Of a DNA stretch of 64,000 nucleotides, positions 18,720 through 27,434 are shown in pieces. The notes under the pieces are model-generated. The model was given only the letters and a program-made list of their open reading frames with translations. It was not told the DNA's origin and did no database searches. The position numbers and the translations under genes are program-made. The stretch is from Psychrobacter immobilis (GTDB lineage Bacteria; Pseudomonadota; Gammaproteobacteria; Pseudomonadales; Moraxellaceae): assembly GCF_904846225.1 (NCBI RefSeq), contig NZ_CAJGZJ010000004.1:1-64000 (forward strand), read 5' to 3'. How positions within the stretch are numbered: the first letter of the stretch is position 1; each line of letters begins with the position of its first letter.

Positions 18720-19718
18720 ATGAAATCAACTATCGAATTACTCGAACACACCGATTTCCCAGCGATTAAACGTCGGTCGCTAACGACCTTACAAGTCAAT
18801 ATGGGTTACTTATGTAATATGTCTTGTGTGCATTGTCATGTGGCGGCCAGTCCTTATCGGACAGAGATGATGTCACGTGAGTTGGTTGAGTTGATTTTAC
18901 AGGTATTAGTAGCACAAAATATCGAGACGCTTGATTTAACCGGCGGTGCACCTGAGATGCATGAAGACTTTAAGTATTTGGTCACAGCTGCGCGTGCCTT
19001 GGATGTAACAGTAATTGATCGCTGTAATTTGACTATCCTGATGGAAGAAGGCTATGAGGACATGGCGCAGTTTTTGGCAGACAATGAGGTCGAAGTGGTG
19101 GCTTCAATGCCATGCTATTCATTAGAAAATGTCGATAAGCAGCGAGGCAAGGGCGCGTTTGATGGCAGTATATTGGGACTGCATAAGCTCAACGCCTTAG
19201 GTTATGGCAAAGCTGGCTCAAACTTAACGCTGAACCTCGTTTATAACCCGCAAGGTGCCACGCTACCACCCAATCAGCAACAACTAGAAGCAGATTACAA
19301 GCGTGAGTTAAAAGAACATTTCGATATCGAATTTCATCAGTTATTTGCCTTGACCAATATGCCGATTCAGCGCTTTGGTGCGGTGTTATTGGCCAAAAAA
19401 CAATTCCATCCTTATATGGATTTGCTCAAGGCTAATTACGTGGCTGCCAATTTAACCGAAGTCATGTGTCGATCGACCATCAGTGTCAATTGGTTAGGAG
19501 AGTTGTTTGATTGTGATTTTAACCAGCAATTAGAGATTCCAGTGCGCAACCAATCACGCCGGTATCTAAGCGATTTATTAACTCAAAATCCTGCTGGCGA
19601 TGACATTGCCATCGCAGATCATTGCTATGGCTGTACGGCAGGACAGGGAAGTAGCTGCGGTGGCGCGCTAGAAGAAGAGATGACAGAGCATACGATAGAA
19701 AAAGTATCATCAATTTAA
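18720..19718 (+). CDS. arsS: ArsS-type radical SAM protein (arsenosugar biosynthesis family)
   Basis: 332 residues. Radical SAM cluster motif C-N-M-S-C-V-H-C (Cys32, 36, 39), then T-G-G-A-P as the SAM-binding motif. The C-terminus carries C-Y-G-C-T-A-G-Q-G-S-S-C-G-G (Cys302, 305, 313), the position that is selenocysteine in many homologues; here the codon is TGC, an ordinary cysteine. ArsS is known to make a dimethylarsenic-adenosine product in arsenosugar synthesis. No arsM is present in the window. First of four tightly spaced genes. Confidence 0.85.
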   Translation: MKSTIELLEHTDFPAIKRRSLTTLQVNMGYLCNMSCVHCHVAASPYRTEMMSRELVELILQVLVAQNIETLDLTGGAPEMHEDFKYLVTAARALDVTVIDRCNLTILMEEGYEDMAQFLADNEVEVVASMPCYSLENVDKQRGKGAFDGSILGLHKLNALGYGKAGSNLTLNLVYNPQGATLPPNQQQLEADYKRELKEHFDIEFHQLFALTNMPIQRFGAVLLAKKQFHPYMDLLKANYVAANLTEVMCRSTISVNWLGELFDCDFNQQLEIPVRNQSRRYLSDLLTQNPAGDDIAIADHCYGCTAGQGSSCGGALEEEMTEHTIEKVSSI

Positions 19719-19730
19719 CCGGAGTGACTC

Positions 19731-20594
19731 ATGTCAGTACTGAATAGTTCAAGATTTAATAGTTCAAGATTTAATGATACAAGCTCTTTTTTAAACCGTC
19801 GCTTATTGATCAAAACGGCAGTGGCCACTTCTATTTTGTTAGCCAGTGTCGCCAGTTATGCCGATTTTAATCATAGCACTTGGGATGGCTTGCTCAATAA
19901 AAATGTCACCATGACTAACGGTGGCAAAGCGTCTGTCGTTAATTATAATGCTATGAAAGCGGATAAAAGCAAACTTGATAGTTACATGGCGGCGACTAGC
20001 AAAGTCAGCCAGTCGGAATTTAACGGTTGGAGTAAAGAGGAGCAATTGGCATTTTTGATCAACGTCTATAACGCGGGTACTGTAGAGCTAGTTTTGACCA
20101 AGTATCCTAATATCAAGTCGATTAAAGATATCGGCGGTATATTTGGTTCGCCATGGAAACAAGATTTTGTCACGCTATTAGGCAAAAAGCGTTCGCTTGA
20201 TGACATCGAGCACAATCTAATCCGTGGCTCAAAACGCTATAACGAACCACGTATTCACTTTGCCGTAAACTGTGCGAGTATTGGCTGTCCAGCATTGTTG
20301 AATGATGCTTTTACAGGTAGTAAATTGGATAAACAGTTGGAGCAAGTGACCAGTAAATTTCTCGCAGATAGTAGTCGTAATCGTCTCAAAGGTAATACGC
20401 TGGAGATATCACCAATTTTTAAATGGTATAAAGAAGACTTCGAGACTAACTGGCGCGGTACGAATAATCTAGAAGGGTTTTTGGCTCGTTATAATGCTTC
20501 GTTAGGGCTTGATAAGTCGCAAACGGCTGATCTAAAAGCAGGCAAAACGAAAATTGGTTATACCGATTATAACTGGAATTTGAACAAAAAATAA
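19731..20594 (+). CDS. DUF547 domain-containing exported protein
   Basis: 287 residues. N-terminus has a hydrophobic segment after N-R-R-L-L-I-K (about residues 22-28), which resembles a Tat or Sec signal, with a likely cleavage at S-Y-A-D. The mature part matches DUF547: A-F-L-I-N-V-Y-N-A-G-T, D-D-I-E-H-N-L-I-R, and F-A-V-N-C-A-S-I-G-C-P. A 15-bp tandem duplication (19746-19775) repeats the residues S-S-R-F-N near the start. It begins 12 bp after arsS with a GGAG site, so the two are co-transcribed. Function unknown; often found beside rSAM-associated glycosyltransferases. Confidence 0.85.
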   Translation: MSVLNSSRFNSSRFNDTSSFLNRRLLIKTAVATSILLASVASYADFNHSTWDGLLNKNVTMTNGGKASVVNYNAMKADKSKLDSYMAATSKVSQSEFNGWSKEEQLAFLINVYNAGTVELVLTKYPNIKSIKDIGGIFGSPWKQDFVTLLGKKRSLDDIEHNLIRGSKRYNEPRIHFAVNCASIGCPALLNDAFTGSKLDKQLEQVTSKFLADSSRNRLKGNTLEISPIFKWYKEDFETNWRGTNNLEGFLARYNASLGLDKSQTADLKAGKTKIGYTDYNWNLNKK

Positions 20595-20614
20595 AAAGGC
20601 AGGTACTGCGAACT

Positions 20615-21349
20615 ATGACGGTTATGGCAACGGTTTCTATCATTATTCCAGTACTCAATGAGGCAGGTAATCTGGCTTATTTATTTACGAATATCAACAA
20701 GCTAAATCCAAAACCGCAGCAAGTGATATTGGTCGATGGTGGCTCAACAGATGATTCTATTGACATAATCCGAAGTTTTATTAATGAGTTAATGCCTGAT
20801 AATGATTGTAAAATTGATTGGCAAATGACTGAGTCTAAAGCAGGGCGCGCGCTACAAATGAATACAGGTGCAGCGTTAGCCATTAGTGAGATATTGCTGT
20901 TTTTGCATGCCGATACGCAATTGCCAATGGATGCGATAGAGAGTATTTCTGCAGCCATGAAACGAGCAGAGTGGGGACGTTTTGATGTGCGAATAGACAG
21001 TCGTCAGCTCATGCTAAAATTGGTCAGTCAGATGATTAATTGGCGCTCAAAGTTGAGTGGAATTGCGACAGGCGACCAAGCGATTTTTATTAGCCAATCT
21101 TTATTTGAGCAAATTGGTGGTTATCCTAACCAAGCGTTGATGGAAGATGTCGAGCTCTGCAAACAACTAAAAGGTATGCAGTTAAAGGGTATTGCTACAC
21201 CTGCTCGTCTCAAAAATAAAGTCATTACGTCGGCAAGGCGTTGGCAACAGCATGGCACTTGGCGGACGATTCTTTTGATGTGGCATCTACGCTTTGATTA
21301 TTGGCGCGGGGTTTCGGCTGATAATATCAAACAGCGTTATTATAAATAA
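20615..21349 (+). CDS. Glycosyltransferase, TIGR04283 family (rSAM-associated)
   Basis: 244 residues, GT-A fold of family 2. V-S-I-I-I-P-V-L-N-E opens the nucleotide-sugar site, V-D-G-G-S-T-D-D follows, and H-A-D-T is the metal-binding DxD equivalent; G-D-Q-A-I-F and D-V-E-L-C lie in the acceptor region. No membrane helices. Lies 20 bp after the DUF547 gene. The sugar and acceptor are unknown. Start could equally be Met4 (M-A-T-V-S). Confidence 0.86.
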   Translation: MTVMATVSIIIPVLNEAGNLAYLFTNINKLNPKPQQVILVDGGSTDDSIDIIRSFINELMPDNDCKIDWQMTESKAGRALQMNTGAALAISEILLFLHADTQLPMDAIESISAAMKRAEWGRFDVRIDSRQLMLKLVSQMINWRSKLSGIATGDQAIFISQSLFEQIGGYPNQALMEDVELCKQLKGMQLKGIATPARLKNKVITSARRWQQHGTWRTILLMWHLRFDYWRGVSADNIKQRYYK

Positions 21350-21366
21350 AAGCATAAACTCTTATC

Positions 21367-22020
21367 ATGAATCAAAAACTACAAACCTGTATTATTCTTT
21401 TCGCCAAATTCCCTGCACAAGGCATGGCAAAAACGCGCTTGCAACCCGCGCTTGGCATTGAAGGTGCCGCGCAAATGGCGCGTAAACTGCTATTGCATAG
21501 TATAGAACAAGCCGTCGCTACTGGCTTTACGGTTGAGTTATGTGTCAGTCCTGCGCCAACTGATCCCTGCTGGCAGGCGCTTGATTTGTCTGACTCGCTG
21601 CAATGGTCAGCGCAAGCAGATGGCGACTTGGGTTTGCGTATGTTAACTGCCAGTCGGCGTGCCTTACAACCTCTCGAATCGAAACGTTTTGAACAGGTTT
21701 TATTAATCGGTACGGATTGTCCTAGTCTCACCGCCGCTCGTATTCGACAGGCGGCCCAGCAGTTAGAAACTCAAGATAGCGTCATGATTCCCGCTTTTGA
21801 TGGGGGTTATGTGCTGTTTGGCTTTAAACAAGTTGCTGCTCGTTTATTTAGCGATATCGAATGGAGTACGGCGAGCGTAGCAAAGATCACTCAACAGCGC
21901 TTGGCAGAATTGAGCTGGTCTGTAAAGTTGTTAGCGCCTTTGCCTGATATCGATGAGCCTGAAGATTTACAATATTTACCTCAAGGCTGGCTTGATGGTT
22001 ATAAGCTAAATGATAGCTAA
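21367..22020 (+). CDS. Glycosyltransferase/nucleotidyltransferase, TIGR04282 (DUF2064) family
   Basis: 217 residues. Begins I-I-L-F-A-K-F-P-A-Q-G-M-A-K-T-R-L, the P-loop-like nucleotide-binding start of the DUF2064 family; G-T-D-C-P-S-L is the metal-binding motif, then P-A-F-D-G-G-Y-V-L-F-G. Together with the previous gene it forms the pair that usually flanks ArsS-like radical SAM proteins. Related SenB-type proteins of other pathways transfer sugars to selenium, so a sugar-to-heteroatom transfer is possible but is inference. Last gene of the operon. Confidence 0.85.
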   Translation: MNQKLQTCIILFAKFPAQGMAKTRLQPALGIEGAAQMARKLLLHSIEQAVATGFTVELCVSPAPTDPCWQALDLSDSLQWSAQADGDLGLRMLTASRRALQPLESKRFEQVLLIGTDCPSLTAARIRQAAQQLETQDSVMIPAFDGGYVLFGFKQVAARLFSDIEWSTASVAKITQQRLAELSWSVKLLAPLPDIDEPEDLQYLPQGWLDGYKLNDS

Positions 22021-22079
22021 AAAGCCATCAAACTATTTGGTTGATCCTATTAGGTTAACGATAGTTTGATGGCTTTTTT
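22019..22079. terminator. Bidirectional rho-independent terminator
   Basis: Long stem AAAAGCCATCAAACTA / TAGTTTGATGGCTTTT with T-tract, overlapping the stop codon of the glycosyltransferase and lying between convergent genes. Confidence 0.9.
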
Positions 22080-22100
22080 GTTGATCATAAATTCCTACTA

Positions 22101-22994
22101 TTAAGGCAATAATACTAAAAGTCGGGCCTTGGTCTCATCGCTCATCGCCTCTACTGGCGTTACCAATGCTTGAGCTAAAGCCGTATGAGCAATGGAGTCC
22201 GGCTGTTCTGCTGCGAGTAGGGCGACCGCTTGCTTAATAACGTGCTGTGCATTATCAGCGTTTTTCATCAAATTCTGAATAGCATAATCAGCGCTGACGG
22301 TTTCCTCAGTCGGATGCCAGCAGTCAAAATCCGTCACTAGTGCGAGCGTCGCGTAAGCCATACTCGCCTCACGTGCAAGCTTGGCCTCTGGCATATTGGT
22401 CATGCCGATGATGTCAGCGTTCATTTGGCGATACCAGTTTGATTCTGCACGAGTAGAGAACTGTGGCCCTTCGATACAGACATAAGTGGCTTTTGCATGA
22501 CATTGGCCGTCATCTATCTGCGCCTGAGTATAAGCACGCGTTAGGATATCAGCTACTTTAGGACATAAAGGATCAGCCATCGCGACGTGTGCCACCGCAC
22601 CTTCACCAAAAAAACTGCTTTTTCTATGCTTAGTCATATCAATCATTTGATCGGGTATGACCATATCCAAGGGTTTAAGTGTTTCTCTTAGTGATCCCAC
22701 CGCCGATACCGAAATGACGTAGCGTACCCCCAACGTTTTTAGCGCATAAATATTGGCTCGATAAGGCACCTCAGAAGGGGTGAGTTTGTGACCTTGACCA
22801 TGACGAGTGAGAAAGGCGACCGCTACGCCATTCAATTCACCTAAGACGATATCGTCGGAGGGTTTGCCATAAGGTGTCGATATGCTAACACTGCGTTTAT
22901 TGGTTAAATCTTGCATCTGATAAAGACCGCTACCGCCAATGATGGCAATGTCAGCGGATAGATGTTTGATGTCTTCTACTATGTTTGATGTCAT
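22101..22994 (-). CDS. mtnP: S-methyl-5'-thioadenosine phosphorylase family protein
   Basis: 297 residues, purine nucleoside phosphorylase family 2. I-I-G-G-S-G-L-Y near the N-terminus binds phosphate, T-R-H-G-Q-G-H is the conserved T-R-H-G block, E-G-P-Q-F-S-T-R-A-E the family signature, and G-M-T-N-M-P-E-A-K-L-A-R-E the purine/thioribose site. Cleaves 5'-methylthioadenosine to adenine for methionine and purine salvage. Some members prefer inosine or hypoxanthine-type substrates; this cannot be settled here. GGAG precedes the ATG. Confidence 0.9.
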   Translation of the reverse strand: MTSNIVEDIKHLSADIAIIGGSGLYQMQDLTNKRSVSISTPYGKPSDDIVLGELNGVAVAFLTRHGQGHKLTPSEVPYRANIYALKTLGVRYVISVSAVGSLRETLKPLDMVIPDQMIDMTKHRKSSFFGEGAVAHVAMADPLCPKVADILTRAYTQAQIDDGQCHAKATYVCIEGPQFSTRAESNWYRQMNADIIGMTNMPEAKLAREASMAYATLALVTDFDCWHPTEETVSADYAIQNLMKNADNAQHVIKQAVALLAAEQPDSIAHTALAQALVTPVEAMSDETKARLLVLLP

Positions 22995-23016
22995 ACGAGC
23001 TCCAAATCGATAGGTT

Positions 23017-23130
23017 AGGGCGTGTTCTAAATTTGAACGAAAGCGATTAAATGGGCTAAAAACGGCTAAATCTTACCAAACTGCGTCAAATAGCCAATCA
23101 ATATCCTGTTATTTATCTGCGCTATTTGCA
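23017..23130. repeat. Partial family 2 repeat
   Basis: Starts AGGGCGTGTTC and follows the reverse complement of the complete copy at 33067-33237 through the internal sequence (GATTAAATGGGCTAAAAA, AAATCTTACCAAACTGCGTC, CAAATAGCCAATCAATATC), then diverges near 23130. The far terminal repeat is missing. It lies in the mtnP promoter region. Confidence 0.75.
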
Positions 23131-23327
23131 GCGTTATCATTATTTATCGTGGCAAAATATAGCGCGATAGTCGGTTCAATATAGGATTGACTATACCCTA
23201 GCTTGCTAATGTAGCCGCTTTCGATCGTGTTCGTCATTATTAGTTTGGTTGTTGATTTCTTAGCCATTGAGTAACGATAAAGGTTTACACGAAGATTGAT
23301 TTTTGATTAAATAGATTGATTAATGAA

Positions 23328-23354
23328 ACATTGTTTCGCTTAGCAAAACAATGT
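23328..23354. promoter_or_regulatory. Dyad symmetry upstream of the TAXI-TRAP operon
   Basis: ACATTGTTT (23328-23336) and AAACAATGT (23346-23354) form a 9-bp perfect inverted repeat with a 9-base spacer, itself partly symmetrical (CGCTTAGCA). It lies about 170 bp before the receptor gene. No T-tract follows, so an operator for a dimeric regulator is more likely than a terminator. Identity of the regulator unknown. Confidence 0.4.
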
Positions 23355-23523
23355 AAGTGGTATTTAGGAAAATAAACAGTTTCTGATCAAATAGATAGCG
23401 GTTTATTTATTACAAGGATTACTATACTATTACGGGTCTGTAATGTATTAATATTCATTATTAATGCAGTTAGACACTTTAAATCGATTACTTCTTAAAC
23501 CGATTACTTCAAGGATGAACTCA

Positions 23524-24549
23524 ATGCACCATTCTCTAAAATCTCCATTAATTTTATCAGCGATGCTAAGTGCCATTTTGGGTCTAACAGCATGCTCATC
23601 TCCAAGCTCAGAAAATAGCGAGAGTGCCGCAGCTGAAGGTACTGCAACCGATGGTGCCGCAGGCACTGATAAGCTTGAAACCAAATTTGTTACCATCGCT
23701 ACAGGTGGTGCGTCAGGTCCTTATAATATTATTGGTACTTCTTTGGCCGAGATTTATGCCAAAACCTTTGGGGTCAATGCTAAAACGCAAACCACAGGCG
23801 CCTCAGTAGAGAACGTTAATCTATTGACACAAGGTAAAGTAGATATGGTGCTAGCGCTTAGTGACGTTGTTACTGACGCTGTCGAAGGTAAAAACGATTT
23901 TAAAGCACCTATAACCAATATTCAGCAAGTGGCCGTACTATATCCAAACGTCATTCAATTGGTTGCCTCAGAAAAATCTGGCATCAAAAACATCGAAGAT
24001 TTAAAAGGCAAGCGCATTGCTGTTGGCGATCAAGGCTCTGGAACGGAAGTTAATGCCCGAACGTTGTTAGAAGGTTTTGGTATAACTTATGACGATGTTA
24101 CCGTTGATTACTTAGGCTTTGCTGATGCCGCAGATGCGATGAAAGCAGGCAAAATTGAAGCAGCATTTTTTAGTAGTGGGCTACCAAACTCATCATTATT
24201 GGAGCTGGAGCAAGGCATAAAATTGCAGCTGGTATCTATCAATCAAGACAAGCTTAAAGAGATCATTAAAACCAAACCTTACTTCAAGACTTTTGAGATT
24301 CCTGCCGGCACTTACGGCAATGATAAACCCATCCCAACAACAGCGGTCATGAACGCTTTGTTAATTCGTTCTGATATCTCTGAAGATGATGGTTATAAAC
24401 TGACCAAAGCATTATTCGATAACTTGGATGGTTTAAAAAACGCCCACCAAGCGGCTAAGGATATTAGTTTAGAGACGGCTCAAGAGGGTATGGTTGCTCC
24501 TATTCATCCGGGTGCTAAAAAATACTATGATGAACAAGCCGCTAAATAA
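23524..24549 (+). CDS. TAXI family TRAP transporter solute-binding lipoprotein
   Basis: 341 residues from ATG 23524, which has AAGGA eight bases upstream; the frame is open 20 codons further but that would spoil the signal. Lipoprotein signal with L-T-A-C (Cys24), then a Ser/Ala-rich linker. The mature domain shows the TAXI pattern: I-A-T-G-G-A-S-G-P-Y, Q-T-T-G-A-S-V-E-N-V-N-L-L, D-Q-G-S-G-T-E. Binds a carboxylate-type ligand (glutamate or dicarboxylate in characterised members) and hands it to the fused permease two genes on. Confidence 0.92.
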   Translation: MHHSLKSPLILSAMLSAILGLTACSSPSSENSESAAAEGTATDGAAGTDKLETKFVTIATGGASGPYNIIGTSLAEIYAKTFGVNAKTQTTGASVENVNLLTQGKVDMVLALSDVVTDAVEGKNDFKAPITNIQQVAVLYPNVIQLVASEKSGIKNIEDLKGKRIAVGDQGSGTEVNARTLLEGFGITYDDVTVDYLGFADAADAMKAGKIEAAFFSSGLPNSSLLELEQGIKLQLVSINQDKLKEIIKTKPYFKTFEIPAGTYGNDKPIPTTAVMNALLIRSDISEDDGYKLTKALFDNLDGLKNAHQAAKDISLETAQEGMVAPIHPGAKKYYDEQAAK

Positions 24550-24555
24550 GCCGCT

Positions 24556-25101
24556 ATGTTTACTCACAATAAGAAATGGTGGTTAATAGCTGGCGTAACA
24601 CTGATGGTTGCGCTGGTTATATCGATACTGTGGGCGGTTTCTGTTTCTACACGCCAGTCTGTCATCGAAGTGCAAGTTAAAGGCGATGATAAAACCGATG
24701 CTTTGGTTTGTTATTTTGTTGAGCCCAATTTTCAATTGCGTTGGATGCATTCGGTAGAGAAACAATGGTGGGAAGAACAATATCTTCGTGAGACAGATGG
24801 CTTACTGCTAACGACCACCTACTTTCAAGCTTTCGGAGCGGGTACACCGTCCACTGAAAGTGTTGCTCCCATAAAAAAACCTGGTTATGTCGGGTATCAA
24901 ATTAACGAGAGACTGCCCAGTCTTAACTGGGTGGTATCTAGGCTGACCAAAGGTGAGATTGATTATGCTGACTATCGCATTTTGATTCATCAATGGGTGC
25001 CAGATTATTCTGAAGTAACTATTACGCCTAAAACGTATAGTCTAATCGATAGATTCAATAAGGATTTTTGTCATGAACTCCCAAGTGATGGATCACAATA
25101 G
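24556..25101 (+). CDS. DUF1850 domain-containing protein
   Basis: 181 residues, one N-terminal membrane helix (residues 7-29) then a periplasmic domain. The motif F-Q-L-R-W-M-H-S-V-E-K-Q-W-W-E-E is the DUF1850 signature. DUF1850 proteins are regularly encoded between a TAXI receptor and its permease, as here: it starts 6 bp after the receptor stop and overlaps the permease start by 29 bp, so translation is coupled. Role in transport unproven. Confidence 0.85.
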   Translation: MFTHNKKWWLIAGVTLMVALVISILWAVSVSTRQSVIEVQVKGDDKTDALVCYFVEPNFQLRWMHSVEKQWWEEQYLRETDGLLLTTTYFQAFGAGTPSTESVAPIKKPGYVGYQINERLPSLNWVVSRLTKGEIDYADYRILIHQWVPDYSEVTITPKTYSLIDRFNKDFCHELPSDGSQ

Positions 25102-27154
25102 CGCCACTACTGTTCCCAGCGATGACGCTAAATTGTCAAAGCAACCCGACCTTCATGAAAATACTGATGTCAATGATGACGTTGATCCTAGCCTCACTCA
25201 AGCAATATTAGAAAAATACGACCGTGAATCAATTACGCGTCATATCACTCATGGGCCAGTGAAATATATTATCGCTGTAGTTTGTATTTTATATTCACTA
25301 TTCCATCTATACATTACCTTTAACCCTATGCCATCATTGCTGCAACGCGCTGTGCATGTGGGCGTTGGTTTTGCACTGATTTTTTTAATTTTTCCAGCCA
25401 GTAAAAAAAGTAGTCGCAAGCGAGTAGCATGGTATGACTGGATTTGGTTTGTTCTGTCTTTATCTGGCATGTCTTATCTTATCTACGAATATCAAGACAT
25501 TGTTACCACGCGTGGCGGAATGGCAAACTCAGTTGATGTGATATTTTCTATTATTACGGTCATTTGTGTGCTTGAGGGCAGCCGACGAATTACTGGTTGG
25601 ATACTACCTATATTGGCATCGATATTTTTGCTGTATCCATTCATCAGTCATTTAGATTTTATGCCCAACCGACTGCTGACTCGTCCTTATGATTTTGGTG
25701 ATATTTTTGGTCAATTGTTTTTAAAAACGGAAGGCTTATATTCTGTCGCGATCGGGGCGTCGGTAACTTTTATCTTCTTATTTATTTTATTCGGGGCATT
25801 TTTGGCACGCTCTGGAATGGGTCAGCTATTCAATGATTTAGCCTTGGCGCTGGCAGGCGATAAAAAAGGTGGACCCGCAAAAGTTGCGGTTATCTCAAGT
25901 GGTTTTATGGGCAGCATCAACGGCTCAGCCTTATCGAACGTCGTCAGTACAGGGGCTTTTACTATACCATTGATGAAAAAAGTTGGTTATCATAAAGATT
26001 TTGCGGGTGCGGTAGAGGCAAGTGCTTCAGTCGGTGGTCAGATATTGCCGCCTATTATGGGTGCGAGTGCCTTTATCATGGCAGAGACTACAGGATTGCC
26101 GTATAGCACGATTGCGTTGGCAGCATTATTACCAGCGATATTGTATTATTTGGGCGTCATCGCTCAGGTTCATTTTCGTGCAGGACGTCGTGACTTAAAG
26201 GGCATTGCCAAAGAGAGCCTACCCAAGGTAAAAGAGGTGTTAAAAGCCCGTGGTCACATGCTATTACCAATCGTCTTTTTGATTTTCTTATTGATCAGAA
26301 ATGTGCCCGTTGGTTATGCGGCCGCTTACACTATCGGTTTTACCGTCGTGATTAGTATGCTACGAGCAGAAACGCGAATGGGGTTTAAGGATATTTTAGG
26401 CGCTTTAGAAGATGGCGCTCGCCAATCATTGGCGGTAATGGCAGCGTGTGCGGTAGTAGGTATTATCATTGGCGTCGTAAGCTTAACGAGCTTTGGTACG
26501 GTGATGACTTCTTCTATTGTGACTTTAGGCGCAGGATCTCTATTGCTCACTCTAATCTTAACCATGCTTGCGTCGATGGTCTTAGGAATGGGTCTACCAT
26601 CAATTCCTGCGTATATTATTACGGCAACGATGGCGGCACCAGCCTTAGCAGGATTTGATATCCCTATTTTATCAGCGCATATGTTCGTGTTCTATTTTGG
26701 AGTGTTTGCCAATATTACCCCGCCTGTCTGTTTGGCTGCCTTTGCTGGGGCTGGTATTTCGGGTGGTGATCCTATGAAAACAGGATTCTTGTCGCTAAAG
26801 TTAGCACTGGCCGGATTTATCGTTCCATTTATGTTTATTTATAATCCTGCTATGTTGATGATAGATCCCACAGGTCTTGCAGTAACCGCGAAAGAATTCC
26901 CGCTACCACCTATTATTGATATCGTGACGGCGGTCTTGACCTCTGTTATTGGGGTAATTGGCTTAAGCGCGGCTTTAGAGGGTTATTTTAAGGGTGATAT
27001 GAATACAGCGACTCGTGTCGTATTGGCCATTGGTGCTTTACTACTGATTTATCCTGGGCTTATTACCGGTTTAATAGGTGGTGTAATTATATTGGGAATT
27101 GCTGCGCTCAACATTAAAGCCAGCAAGACGCCAGCAGCCTCTGTAAGTGTTTAA
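25073..27154 (+). CDS. TRAP transporter permease, fused 4TM/12TM (DctQM)
   Basis: 693 residues. A polar N-terminus of about 60 residues, then four helices of the small DctQ-like part and the large DctM-like part. Characteristic loops are seen: G-F-M-G-S-I-N-G-S-A-L-S-N-V and A-S-A-S-V-G-G-Q-I-L-P-P-I-M-G near residues 280-330, and G-M-G-L-P-S-I-P-A-Y near 505. Sodium-driven uptake with the TAXI lipoprotein is the expected mechanism. AAGGA lies eight bases before the ATG. Confidence 0.93.
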   Translation: MNSQVMDHNSATTVPSDDAKLSKQPDLHENTDVNDDVDPSLTQAILEKYDRESITRHITHGPVKYIIAVVCILYSLFHLYITFNPMPSLLQRAVHVGVGFALIFLIFPASKKSSRKRVAWYDWIWFVLSLSGMSYLIYEYQDIVTTRGGMANSVDVIFSIITVICVLEGSRRITGWILPILASIFLLYPFISHLDFMPNRLLTRPYDFGDIFGQLFLKTEGLYSVAIGASVTFIFLFILFGAFLARSGMGQLFNDLALALAGDKKGGPAKVAVISSGFMGSINGSALSNVVSTGAFTIPLMKKVGYHKDFAGAVEASASVGGQILPPIMGASAFIMAETTGLPYSTIALAALLPAILYYLGVIAQVHFRAGRRDLKGIAKESLPKVKEVLKARGHMLLPIVFLIFLLIRNVPVGYAAAYTIGFTVVISMLRAETRMGFKDILGALEDGARQSLAVMAACAVVGIIIGVVSLTSFGTVMTSSIVTLGAGSLLLTLILTMLASMVLGMGLPSIPAYIITATMAAPALAGFDIPILSAHMFVFYFGVFANITPPVCLAAFAGAGISGGDPMKTGFLSLKLALAGFIVPFMFIYNPAMLMIDPTGLAVTAKEFPLPPIIDIVTAVLTSVIGVIGLSAALEGYFKGDMNTATRVVLAIGALLLIYPGLITGLIGGVIILGIAALNIKASKTPAASVSV

Positions 27155-27180
27155 GCGATTTAATCCTAATATTTTAAGTA

Positions 27181-27323
27181 TTGCTAGTCCTAGATAAAAG
27201 AGATACAAATATTATCACGAGCTACTGAGACAAATTTTCCTTGCTTGCTGTGCCTATGCAGACAGAGGCTACACAAAATTTACCTCAGTAGCACTGTATC
27301 TACTTCACAGTGGATCGACTATA
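27181..27323. repeat. MITE-like element, family 1, diverged copy
   Basis: Right end GATCGACTATA (27313-27323) is identical to the other copies; the left end is degraded. The inner stem is CTACTGAG...AAATTTT paired with AAAATTT...CTCAGTAG: a different sequence from the copies at 3790 and 54500 but still complementary. The core CTGTGCCTATGCAGACAGAGG is conserved. It lies 3' of the TRAP permease. Confidence 0.8.
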
Positions 27324-27350
27324 TTGGTGTTAAAATGCTTTTAAAGTTAT

Positions 27351-27390
27351 AAAAAAGGTGAATGACAGATATCTGCCATTCACCTTTTTT
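27351..27390. terminator. Bidirectional rho-independent terminator
   Basis: AAAAAAGGTGAATG / CATTCACCTTTTTT with further CAGAT/ATCTG pairing; between the convergent TRAP operon and lipA. Confidence 0.92.
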
Positions 27391-27434
27391 TATGCTTAAT
27401 ACTTGTGTTGTCTTAGCCTAGTGAGCAAAATAGC

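Noticed and set aside
23165-23198. Mini family 1 element (ATAGTC ... GACTATA)
   Set aside because: Only the short ends are shared and the interior is unrelated; could be chance in AT-rich DNA.
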